NCBI GenBank assembly: GCA_964384555.1
Contig: CAYLLA010000035.1
Coordinates: 1-17,739, forward strand
Length of the DNA: 17,739 nt
Reading direction: 5' to 3'
Source of the DNA: CAG-390 sp964384555
Lineage (GTDB): Bacteria > Bacillota > Clostridia > Oscillospirales > CAG-272
The position numbers were made by a program, and so were the translations under genes. Below the pieces are notes generated by a model. The model did not search any database. It was not told the DNA's origin and saw only the letters and a list, made by a program, of their open reading frames with translations. Below, one piece after another: positions 7,425-14,882 of the stretch (position 1 is the first letter of the stretch; each line of letters opens with the position of its first letter).

Positions 7425-8165
7425 TCAAAGACCGAGATTTTCGCGAATAAAGTCGGGGCGGTTTGTGATAAGTGCATCACAGCCCGCATCGGCCAGCATC
7501 TTTGCTACCTCTGCGTCATCCACTGTCCAGGGGTGAACGCGAATGCCCAGCTCGTGGCAACGATCAACATAGCCCTCGTAAAGAGAGATCTGATTGTAGC
7601 GCGGGTGGGAGGCAAGCGCGCCCATGTTGCGGCAGTAATCCCAAGCCTTGACCATGTTAAAGCCGTAAAGGGGAGCAACAAAAGCGGAGGGATTTACGCG
7701 GAGCATGCGTGCAAGTTGCTCGTGGTCAAAGGAGGAGTAGAGAACGCCGTCCTGCATGTTGTGAGCCTTAACGCAGGCATCCAGTGCCGCAGGCATTTCG
7801 GGATCGGCAGACTTTATCTCGATGTTAAGTGTCATGCCGTTGCGGCGGCAGACCTCAAGCACCTCATCGATGGTGGGAATGCGTGTACCCTTGTAGCGAG
7901 CATCTGTTTTGATACCAAAATCAAAAACGCTGAGCTCGTCATAGGTGTAATCGGTAACAAGCCCCTGGCCGTTGGAGGTGCGGTCGATCTTGGCATCGTG
8001 CAGGACCATTATCTTGCCGTCCTTGGAAAAATGAACGTCGGTCTCGCAGCCATCGGCCTTAAGCTCGGCGGCAAGCTCAAAGGAGGGGAGGGTGTTTTCG
8101 GGAGCATAGGCGGAAGCACCGCGGTGCGCCCAGATAAGTGTGCGGGGAGTAAGTGTTTTAGACAT
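7425..8165 (-). CDS. Glycerophosphodiester phosphodiesterase (GDPD family, UgpQ-like)
   Basis: A 246-residue TIM-barrel enzyme that would hydrolyse deacylated phospholipids to glycerol 3-phosphate and an alcohol. Motifs: HRG (14-16), PENT (22-25), the acidic pair in CETDVH (Glu41, Asp43), VLHD (catalytic His56), DRTSNG, NIEIKS and the terminal VHPWTVDD with DALITNRPD. There is no signal peptide or membrane segment, so it is cytoplasmic. The length is normal for short bacterial GDPDs. The gap to the upstream gene (8166-8233) is short and AT-rich, with GAAAGGA as ribosome site. The substrate head group cannot be told from sequence. Confidence 0.93.
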   Translation of the reverse strand: MSKTLTPRTLIWAHRGASAYAPENTLPSFELAAELKADGCETDVHFSKDGKIMVLHDAKIDRTSNGQGLVTDYTYDELSVFDFGIKTDARYKGTRIPTIDEVLEVCRRNGMTLNIEIKSADPEMPAALDACVKAHNMQDGVLYSSFDHEQLARMLRVNPSAFVAPLYGFNMVKAWDYCRNMGALASHPRYNQISLYEGYVDRCHELGIRVHPWTVDDAEVAKMLADAGCDALITNRPDFIRENLGL

Positions 8166-8233
8166 TTTTGGTCATATCCTTTCGTTTTAATTATTTTTAA
8201 TGTTGTGAATTAATATGAAAAGTTTAGCTTGCT

Positions 8234-9160
8234 TCAGTTGTCGGTGCAAGGGGTTGCGGTATCATCGGCATCTTCGCCATCCGCTGTCAGTGCGGCTTTT
8301 TCTGTCTCGCGGCGAAGCTCGGCTATCTCCGCTTCAAGTCGCTCGGTCTTGCCCTCAAGTCGGCAAAGCTGTTGAGCCACGGGGTCGGGCAGGTGGATCT
8401 GATCCAGATCCTCGTTGCATTTGGTTACTTTAACGCCGTCACGCCTTACAACGCGGGCGGGAATGCCCACTGCCGTGGCATTGGCGGGTATCTCTTCAAG
8501 CACCACGGCACCTGCGGCGATCTTTGCATTGTCTCCAATGCGGAACGGCCCCAGCACCTTTGCGCCCGCGCCTACCATAACATTGTTGCCAAGGGTAGGG
8601 TGGCGTTTGCCGCTGTCCTTGCCCGTGCCGCCAAGGGTAACACCCTGATATAGAGTGCAATCGTCGCCTATCTCGGCGGTCTCACCGATTACAACACCTG
8701 CGCCGTGGTCTATCACCAACCCGCGGCCTATCTTTGCGCCGGGGTGTATCTCAATGCCTGTTATAAACTTGGCAAGCTGGCTTATGGCGCGCGCGGGGAA
8801 GTAATGGCGCCCGATGTACAGCTTGTGTGCCACGCGGTAGGCAAGTATCGCGTGCACGCCGGAGTAGAGCAAAAGGACTTCAATATCATTCCTTGCCGCG
8901 GGGTCGCGTGCGCGCACGGCGGAAATATCTGTTTTTATCTCATCGCTGACGGCATCGGCAAGGCGGCGCAGTTGCGGCAGTTGCTTTTTTGCCGCCTCAA
9001 AGCCACGCCCTGCCAGCTTTACCGTGGCACAGCCAAGCTTTTTTGCGCCTTTTGCAAGCTGCTCCAAAAGCTCGCGACCGTGGTCGCCGAGCTCGGTGTC
9101 ATGCGTGATGTCGAGCGGCTCGGGAGAATTTGAAAACTCTATTTTTATGCTGAATCTCAT
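8234..9160 (-). CDS. cysE: Serine O-acetyltransferase (CysE/EpsC family) with long N- and C-terminal extensions
   Basis: A 308-residue enzyme that makes O-acetylserine from serine and acetyl-CoA, the first step of cysteine synthesis. The catalytic core starts near residue 75 (DEIKTDISAVRARDPAA). It continues through the left-handed beta-helix repeats IEIHPGAKIG, VIDHGAGVVIGET (catalytic His152), TLGGTGKDSGKRHP, GAGAKVLGP and AAGAVVLEEIP, ending VGIPARVV. Short clostridial EpsC proteins begin near that core; this one has about 70 extra residues in front and a charged, probably coiled-coil tail (LCRLEGKTERLEAEIAELRR). GAGGAG eight bases before ATG 9160 supports the long form. No cysK or sulfur genes are adjacent in the window. 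Confidence 0.9.
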   Translation of the reverse strand: MRFSIKIEFSNSPEPLDITHDTELGDHGRELLEQLAKGAKKLGCATVKLAGRGFEAAKKQLPQLRRLADAVSDEIKTDISAVRARDPAARNDIEVLLLYSGVHAILAYRVAHKLYIGRHYFPARAISQLAKFITGIEIHPGAKIGRGLVIDHGAGVVIGETAEIGDDCTLYQGVTLGGTGKDSGKRHPTLGNNVMVGAGAKVLGPFRIGDNAKIAAGAVVLEEIPANATAVGIPARVVRRDGVKVTKCNEDLDQIHLPDPVAQQLCRLEGKTERLEAEIAELRRETEKAALTADGEDADDTATPCTDN

Positions 9161-9224
9161 GTGATATGCTCCTCATTACGTTACGGAATGATAGGTCACG
9201 AGCTGTCGTGCGGCGGTGGATCTT

Positions 9225-10019
9225 TTATTCCGCCAACTCGCGCAACGCGCGTATATCCCGGCTCGAGAGCTTGAATTTGTGAATGTCCACACCGCCGGTG
9301 TATATGCGCATAGCGCCGTAGGGGCGGCGGCTGTAGTCGATATCGCCGTTGTAGTAAACGTCAACATACACGGCAAGAACGGTTGCATCCTCTATCGACG
9401 GCACATCATCAAAGGTAAAACGGCGGTAGGAGTAAAGCGGCTTTGTGTCGCTAATAACATCGGAGGGCTGTATGCGCAGTATCTTTACCGCGTCGCGATC
9501 CTCCCAATATGTTTCACCGTTATCCTTAAGATTATCCGGTGTGCGGTCAACTATCACACGCAGGGTAACATCGTACCAGTCAAGGTTCTTGTCCGGCTCA
9601 AAGCCAAGACCGTAATCCTCGGCCAGGTGGCGAAGCGTGCTGTCATTGTAGCGAAAGATTATCTGCACCTGATCGGCAGTCGTGAAGAAGATCGAGCTTG
9701 TGGTCGTAAAATAACCGTAGTTGTAACCCTTCTCCTCGTCGTTTTCATGCGTTATAACGTTTTCTGACTGAGTTAGAGCCCGCAGTTCTCCGTTTGCGCG
9801 ATACGCCTCAACGAGTCTGTCGTTGATCACAAGCGCCTTCATGGATGACGGGTCGCCCGAGGAGAACATCCTCAAAAACAAAAGTCCTATCGTGCCGAAG
9901 ATAATGGTAAAGGCAATTATCTTTACGGCTTTTTTTATTATGCGCCAAACGCGCCAAAATGGTGTATCAGGTCGTTCCGGACCATATTCTTCTTCGTCGT
10001 ATTCGTCTTCGTCGAACAT
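9225..10019 (-). CDS. Single-pass membrane protein with extracytoplasmic domain, unknown function
   Basis: A 264-residue protein that I do not recognise. A very acidic N-terminus (MFDEDEYDEEEYG) is followed by a basic-aromatic stretch (WRVWRIIKKAVK, 22-33) and one membrane helix at about 34-51. About 210 residues follow, predicted outside by the positive-inside rule. That domain is rich in Tyr, Asp and beta-type segments (for example YNYGYFTTTSSIFFTT and YVDVYYNGDIDY). No catalytic motif, lipobox or sortase signal is visible. AAAGGAAA precedes the ATG. It lies 52 nt after the permease gene and 64 nt before cysE, so it is probably cotranscribed with them. Confidence 0.75.
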   Translation of the reverse strand: MFDEDEYDEEEYGPERPDTPFWRVWRIIKKAVKIIAFTIIFGTIGLLFLRMFSSGDPSSMKALVINDRLVEAYRANGELRALTQSENVITHENDEEKGYNYGYFTTTSSIFFTTADQVQIIFRYNDSTLRHLAEDYGLGFEPDKNLDWYDVTLRVIVDRTPDNLKDNGETYWEDRDAVKILRIQPSDVISDTKPLYSYRRFTFDDVPSIEDATVLAVYVDVYYNGDIDYSRRPYGAMRIYTGGVDIHKFKLSSRDIRALRELAE

Positions 10020-10071
10020 CGTGTGTTTCCTTTCTTTTTGTGTTTTGGGGAGATGGATACGAACAGAGGTG

Positions 10072-11193
10072 TCAGGAGAGCTTCATGTCTCCGTCCTTTA
10101 TCCAGCCTATGCGGTGCAGGATAAAATAGAACAGATAGGAGAGCAGGGCGGGGAGGATGAAGCAGATAAGGATAAGCCCTATCCAGTCAAAAGCGCCGAC
10201 GGTGGAGGGGTATCCGTTTGTTTTGTCATACCAACCAAGGGCAATGCCTATGGGGCCCAGCAGGCCGCAGGTGCCCATGCCGGAGTTGATGGCCGCGCCG
10301 TACATGCGCATCTTAAACACGCAGGTGGCAAGCGGGCCTGTGATCGCAGAGGCAAGTGTGGGCGGCAGCCAGATGGCGGGGTGCCTTATGATATTGGGCA
10401 TTTGCAGCATGCTTGTGCCGATGCCTTGGGAGAGAAGCCCGCCCCAGCCGTTGTCTTTAAAGGAGATGATTGCAAAGCCGACCATCTGCGCACAGCAGCC
10501 GGCAACCGCCGCGCCGCCCGCAATGGCAAGCCCCTCGGATGAGCCTTGGGCTACTATACTGCCGGTCAGTGTCAGCCCCGCGCAGATCGCGGCACTGGAT
10601 ATCGGCAGTGTCAGCACAACGCCTACTACCACGGAGATGATAAGTCCCGAAACAAAGGGAGCCTTCAGCGCCGCCCAACCGATAAAGGTGCTTATAAGTC
10701 CCGCCAGCTTGCCTATGTAGGGGGCAAGGAGGATGGACAGACCACCGCCCACAAATATCGTTACAAACGGGGTGACTATTATATCAACTTTGGTCTTTTT
10801 TGATACCAGCCTGCCGCATTCAACGGCAATTATGGTGATAAAGAAGACGGCAAGCGGACCGCCCGCCGCGCCGAGATAGTTTGCGGCATAGCCCACGGCG
10901 GCTGATGAAAAGATAACGAGCGGGTCGCGGCAGAGCGAGTTTGCGATGGCGATAGCCATTGCGGGTCCCGCAACGCTTTGCGCATAGCCGCCGATGGTGG
11001 CAAAAAACTCGCAGTGCGGTATCATGCCCAGCGCTTTAAATATCGTACCGATCAAAAGCGAGGCAAAAAGTCCAAGCGCCATAGCGCCCATGGCATCAAT
11101 AAAATAGCGCTTTGAGTATTTTTTAAGGGTGGAGGAAAAGGTGTTTTGGTTGTTTTTGGGGGTCTGAATGTGTGGTTTTTCGGTGGTGCTCAT
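10072..11193 (-). CDS. PTS_EIIC_2-type membrane permease (stand-alone IIC-like protein)
   Basis: A 373-residue, strongly hydrophobic protein with roughly nine to ten membrane segments. FIDAMGAMALGLFASLLIG, GPAMAIAIA, NYLGAAGGPLAVFF, LPISSAAICAGL, GGAAVAGCCAQMVGFA and GPIGIALGW look like the stand-alone PTS IIC family (Pfam PTS_EIIC_2). There are no IIA or IIB phosphotransfer domains in the protein or beside it, so real PTS phosphorylation is not shown; it may work as a plain transporter. ATG 11193 is preferred because CGGAGA lies seven bases upstream; ATG 11250 would add 19 residues without a good site. It sits 88 nt after the ribulokinase on the same strand, which suggests uptake of a pentose, pentulose or related compound. 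Confidence 0.82.
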   Translation of the reverse strand: MSTTEKPHIQTPKNNQNTFSSTLKKYSKRYFIDAMGAMALGLFASLLIGTIFKALGMIPHCEFFATIGGYAQSVAGPAMAIAIANSLCRDPLVIFSSAAVGYAANYLGAAGGPLAVFFITIIAVECGRLVSKKTKVDIIVTPFVTIFVGGGLSILLAPYIGKLAGLISTFIGWAALKAPFVSGLIISVVVGVVLTLPISSAAICAGLTLTGSIVAQGSSEGLAIAGGAAVAGCCAQMVGFAIISFKDNGWGGLLSQGIGTSMLQMPNIIRHPAIWLPPTLASAITGPLATCVFKMRMYGAAINSGMGTCGLLGPIGIALGWYDKTNGYPSTVGAFDWIGLILICFILPALLSYLFYFILHRIGWIKDGDMKLS

Positions 11194-11281
11194 TGTAGGG
11201 TCTCCGTAGTTGTTTTGCTGTAGTTTTTTATCTATCATCACCACACGCACATCATGATATAAGCGCGGATGGTATCATAGT

Positions 11282-12958
11282 TCATTGGGGATCATCGGTG
11301 GTGGCCGCCGCCGCTATGGCGCGCAGGCGGTGCATCACATCGTTGCCGCCGCGCCCGAAATAATCGTGCAGGGTAAGGTATTCGGCATATAGCTTGTCAT
11401 ATATCGCGGATGCCTCGGGGTCGGGTGTGTAGATCTTGTCGCTCACACTCTTCATTGCCATGCTTGCATCATGGATCGAGCCGTATTCGCCCGCCGCCAC
11501 CGCGGCAAGTATCGCCGTGCCAAGACAGGGCATAAGTGCCGAGCCGGCTATGCGAATGGGGAGCTTGAGGACATCTGAGTAGACCTGCATCGTAAAGGGA
11601 TCCTTACGTGCTATCCCTCCCGCGGCATAAAATGTATCAACTCGAATGCCGTGTTCTCTGAAATTTTCAATTATCACGCGGGTGGCAAATGCTGTGGCTT
11701 CGATCAGTGCGCGCATTATATCCTCGGCGCGTGTGCGCAACGTCATGCCCACCAAAACGCCGGAAAGCTCAGGGTCAACCAGGATGGATCTGTTGCCGTT
11801 CCACCAATCAAGTGCCAAAAGCCCGCTCTCGCCGGGGCGTTTTTCCGCCGCCTTGCTGACTATGTATTTTATAAGCGGAATGCCCAGTCGCTCGGCCTCG
11901 GCCTTGTATTCAGCCGGGGCAATTGCATCGGCCGCCCACGCAAAGTGGTCGCCGCCGCAGCAAAGGCCGGCCTCAAAGCCGTAAAGCCCCTCGGTAAGAC
12001 CATCCCATGCACAGCCGCAGATGCCGGGAACATCGTGAAATTCCTCGGCCAGCGCGTAGTAGCAGTTTGAGGTTCCAAGCACGCCGTACATGTCTCCGCA
12101 ACGTTCAAAGCCAACTGCGGGCGCGGCAACATGCGCATCGGGTGAGGCGCAGGAAACGGCAGTGCCCGGCTCAAGCCCAAAGCGCTCGGCCGCCTCCGGG
12201 GTGACACGCCCTATCCGCTCGCCGGGCATCGCAATGGGTGCGGAGACTTTGTCCGCAATAACGTTGCGCAGCCCCGGGTCAAGCTCGGCAAAAAAGTCGG
12301 GGGAGGGAAAACCACCGTCATGTATCATGTAGTGGCTCTTGTACGCGGCGTAAAGATAGCCGTGTCGCATCTCGCCGCAAAGCAAAAAGCTCATCCAGTC
12401 GCCTGCCTCAACTATCATATCGCAGTCATGGTATATCTCGGGCGCCTCGGCGTACAGTTGCCAGATCTTTGGGAACATCCACTCGCTTGATACCTTGCCA
12501 CCGAACGCGCGCAGCCAAGGCTCACCGCGTCGCGCTGCGACCTCTGTCATCCGCTCGGCATATTTGGCCGCACCGTGATGCTTCCAAAGCTTAAGGTATG
12601 CGTGCTTGTTCTCCTTGTGCTTTTCGGTAAAGCAGAGCGGCGTGCCGTCGCTGTATATCGGCATTATCGAACAACAGGTAAAGTCTATGCCGATACCCAC
12701 AACATCGCGCTTGCTGACCCCCGCCATCTCAAGCACACGCGGGATTATCACTTCAAGCACCAGCGGGAAATCATGCGGGTCCTCAAGTGCCCAGTCGGGC
12801 GGCAGCTCCTCACCGCTTATCGGCAGAGTTTTGTCTATCACGCCGTGCGGATAATCCATGGCGGTGTCGGCCATCTCGCGGCCATCCCGTGTTCGCACAA
12901 GCAGAGCTCGCGCCGAGAGCGTGCCGAAATCCACGCCCAAAACATATTTATCAGACAT
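11282..12958 (-). CDS. araB: Ribulokinase (FGGY carbohydrate kinase)
   Basis: A 558-residue kinase of typical ribulokinase length, phosphorylating L-ribulose (or D-ribulose) to the 5-phosphate. N-terminal phosphate-binding motif GVDFGTLSAR (8-17), then IDFTCCSIMP, a central CASPDAHVAAPAVG and GTSNCYY, and the family hallmark LDWWNGNRSILVDPELSGVLVG with AGGIARKDPF in the C-terminal domain. The ribulokinase group is clear, but GTSNCY replaces the usual GTSTCH-like motif, so another pentulose is possible. GGAGAT lies before the ATG. It has its own perfect promoter and is divergent from two sugar-binding lipoproteins. No araA, araD or AraR gene is in the window. Confidence 0.92.
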   Translation of the reverse strand: MSDKYVLGVDFGTLSARALLVRTRDGREMADTAMDYPHGVIDKTLPISGEELPPDWALEDPHDFPLVLEVIIPRVLEMAGVSKRDVVGIGIDFTCCSIMPIYSDGTPLCFTEKHKENKHAYLKLWKHHGAAKYAERMTEVAARRGEPWLRAFGGKVSSEWMFPKIWQLYAEAPEIYHDCDMIVEAGDWMSFLLCGEMRHGYLYAAYKSHYMIHDGGFPSPDFFAELDPGLRNVIADKVSAPIAMPGERIGRVTPEAAERFGLEPGTAVSCASPDAHVAAPAVGFERCGDMYGVLGTSNCYYALAEEFHDVPGICGCAWDGLTEGLYGFEAGLCCGGDHFAWAADAIAPAEYKAEAERLGIPLIKYIVSKAAEKRPGESGLLALDWWNGNRSILVDPELSGVLVGMTLRTRAEDIMRALIEATAFATRVIIENFREHGIRVDTFYAAGGIARKDPFTMQVYSDVLKLPIRIAGSALMPCLGTAILAAVAAGEYGSIHDASMAMKSVSDKIYTPDPEASAIYDKLYAEYLTLHDYFGRGGNDVMHRLRAIAAAATTDDPQ

Positions 12959-12998
12959 AAAAGCTTATCTCCGAAAGTTCAAATTTATATTCCTTATA

Positions 12999-13027
12999 AT
13001 TATATCGCACATCGACCGATTTGTCAA
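12999..13027 (-). promoter_or_regulatory. Perfect sigma-A promoter for the ribulokinase gene
   Basis: On the minus strand TTGACA (13027-13022), a 17-nt spacer and TATAAT (13004-12999). Both hexamers match the consensus exactly. The start of transcription would be near 12992, leaving a leader of about 35 nt. Confidence 0.85.
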
Positions 13028-13183
13028 AGGTTTTATGCGTTATTTGTGCTTTTTTTGCATTCCGCAGTGCATCTTTTTTTAAGCGGTGGATGATGAGCCT
13101 TCCTTTGCCGTCAAATTATACAAACCGCCGGCGGAACGATCAAAAAAAGTAAGCTTTTTTGCCATCAACTTTTTATTTTTTTG

Positions 13184-13212
13184 TTGACAGCGTGACCGCA
13201 AAGTGATAAAAT
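13184..13212 (+). promoter_or_regulatory. Sigma-A promoter of the lipoprotein operon
   Basis: TTGACA (13184-13189), a 17-nt spacer and TAAAAT (13207-13212). It gives a leader of about 95 nt before ATG 13313. Confidence 0.83.
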
Positions 13213-13312
13213 ATATATGATCTTTTCCCCAACGAGCGTTCGATCTGTCGGGATTCGCAAAGCCGCAAAACTGCATCTTACCGCCGCGTGCGGAGAAACA
13301 GAGGAACTGAGA

Positions 13313-14833
13313 ATGAAAATGATCGGTCGTATATCAAAAAAGCAAAAAAGCCCGAGGTCATCGGCGGAGCTTATACTTGTTCGCGCCGTATTGTTGGCAG
13401 TCATGCTGTCGCTGTTGCTTTCCTCCTGTACGGTATCGCCCGGCAGTGCTGACGGCTCATCCACCCCGGATACCACAGCCGCAGTCGATTCGGAGGGCAC
13501 GGCCGCAGGTGATGTAACTACCGCCCCAAAGCCGGAGATTCCGGAAACGCTTAATTATAACAATACCGAGCTTTATGTCCTCCTTTGCAAGGAGCAGAGA
13601 AAGCAAACACTCGGGTCCGAGGATTCCGACCTTGTTTTGGCGGATGCGCTTGCCACTCGTCTTTCCCGCGTACAGGATACGCTGGGTGTCACATTTAATT
13701 TTGTTGAGGAGCCTGGCAACTGGAGCAACCGCGCCTCCTTTATATCAAAGGTCGAAACATCGGTGTCCGGTGGCAGTGATTACGATCTAATAATCGCCTA
13801 TAACCTCATCCCTCCCACCTTGGCGGTGCGCGGGCTCATCTGCGATCTTAACGAGTCGCAATACACGGATTTCTCAAATCCGTGGTGGCCCGCGAGGCTT
13901 ATCGATATCATAAGCATAAAGGATCGTGTGTATTTTGCAGTGGATAACTCCTCCTACGGTTCTATCCGCAACATGGCTTGCATCATGTTCCGCAAGGATG
14001 TGGCCGATGAATATTCACTCACGCCGGAAGGGCTTTACACCACCGTGCTTGAGGACGGTTGGACGCTTGATAAGATGGAGGAACTGATCGCCGGTACCTA
14101 CCGCGATCTTAATGTCAATAACACCTCGGATTACGGCGATAGATTCGGCTTTTCCTGCGTTGATAAGCCGCGCCTTGATGCATTCTTCCACGGCTCGGGA
14201 CTGTCGATCGTCAGCAAGAACAGCGACGGCAGCTTTTCAATGACACTTGGAGATGAAAAGGTTCAAAACGTGCTTGAGCGTATGAACCGCCTGTTTGAAA
14301 ATGAAAATTCCTACATGGCGGATAATCAAATGTACGCCATGCTTGAGGCGGGCCAGGTGCTGTTCTACTGTACGCCCGTTGCAATAGTGGATCGTAAGCT
14401 TGATTTTGAGTTTGGCGTTCTGCCAATCCCGAAATATAACGATGAACAGCAGTCGTACATTACTTATATGTCAAACACGCATGATGCGTTTTGCGTTACC
14501 AAGGGCGCGCGCGACCCTGATATGTCCGCCGCTGTCATTGAGTACCTTGCCTACTCCGCGTATATCGATGTTGCGCCGAAGTATTTTGAGGTAATGCTTA
14601 AGTTTAAATACTCGTCTGACAGCAGTACGGGGCAGATATACGATATCATCCGCCGCAATGCAATGTTCGACTTTGGGTATATCTTCTCCGAAAGCTTTAG
14701 GACCAACCCAATCCTGCTTTACCGCAACGCGGTGATCGCCGGATCTAAAAACTGGAAGGTCACGTATCGTGCGGCCAAGAGCACGCTTGAGGAGGACCTT
14801 GCAAATATCATGGAACAAATGTCGGGCAACTGA
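13313..14833 (+). CDS. Extracellular solute-binding lipoprotein (family 1-like), first of a tandem pair
   Basis: About 506 residues. A basic N-terminus, a hydrophobic segment (about 20-37) and the lipobox LSSC put the lipid-anchored Cys near residue 39. A Ser/Thr-rich linker follows. The rest resembles large sugar-binding ABC receptors: LGVTFNFVEEPGNWSNR, SDYDLIIAYN, NPWWPARLID, WTLDKMEELI and VLPIPKYNDEQ. ATG 13313 is chosen because GAGGAA lies six bases before it; the upstream in-frame ATG 13217 sits only five bases after the -10 box, so it could not be translated from this promoter. It probably binds an oligosaccharide at the cell surface; the ligand is unknown. It is paralogous to the next gene, 49 nt downstream. 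Confidence 0.87.
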   Translation: MKMIGRISKKQKSPRSSAELILVRAVLLAVMLSLLLSSCTVSPGSADGSSTPDTTAAVDSEGTAAGDVTTAPKPEIPETLNYNNTELYVLLCKEQRKQTLGSEDSDLVLADALATRLSRVQDTLGVTFNFVEEPGNWSNRASFISKVETSVSGGSDYDLIIAYNLIPPTLAVRGLICDLNESQYTDFSNPWWPARLIDIISIKDRVYFAVDNSSYGSIRNMACIMFRKDVADEYSLTPEGLYTTVLEDGWTLDKMEELIAGTYRDLNVNNTSDYGDRFGFSCVDKPRLDAFFHGSGLSIVSKNSDGSFSMTLGDEKVQNVLERMNRLFENENSYMADNQMYAMLEAGQVLFYCTPVAIVDRKLDFEFGVLPIPKYNDEQQSYITYMSNTHDAFCVTKGARDPDMSAAVIEYLAYSAYIDVAPKYFEVMLKFKYSSDSSTGQIYDIIRRNAMFDFGYIFSESFRTNPILLYRNAVIAGSKNWKVTYRAAKSTLEEDLANIMEQMSGN

Positions 14834-14882
14834 TGCCAACTGTAGCACCGACAAAAATTAAAATGCCGAGGAGGTATTAATA

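Larger units (their letters stand above)
12959..13312. promoter_or_regulatory. Divergent control region between ribulokinase and the binding lipoproteins
   Basis: A 354-bp gene-free region with a consensus promoter pointing each way (listed separately), about 155 bp apart. It is AT-rich and contains long T and A runs. A small inverted repeat AAAAAAG/CTTTTTT (13143-13160) lies upstream of the rightward promoter and ATCG-AC-CGAT lies in the leftward spacer. I cannot name an operator or a catabolite-response site with confidence. Confidence 0.6.

Noticed and set aside
7533..8213. 226-residue plus-strand open frame opposite the GDPD gene
   Set aside because: The minus strand carries every GDPD catalytic motif; the plus frame is a mirror with no recognisable domain.
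13217..13312. Longer start for the first binding lipoprotein
   Set aside because: ATG 13217 is only five bases after the -10 box and would be at or before the transcription start; the extension would also bury the signal peptide.
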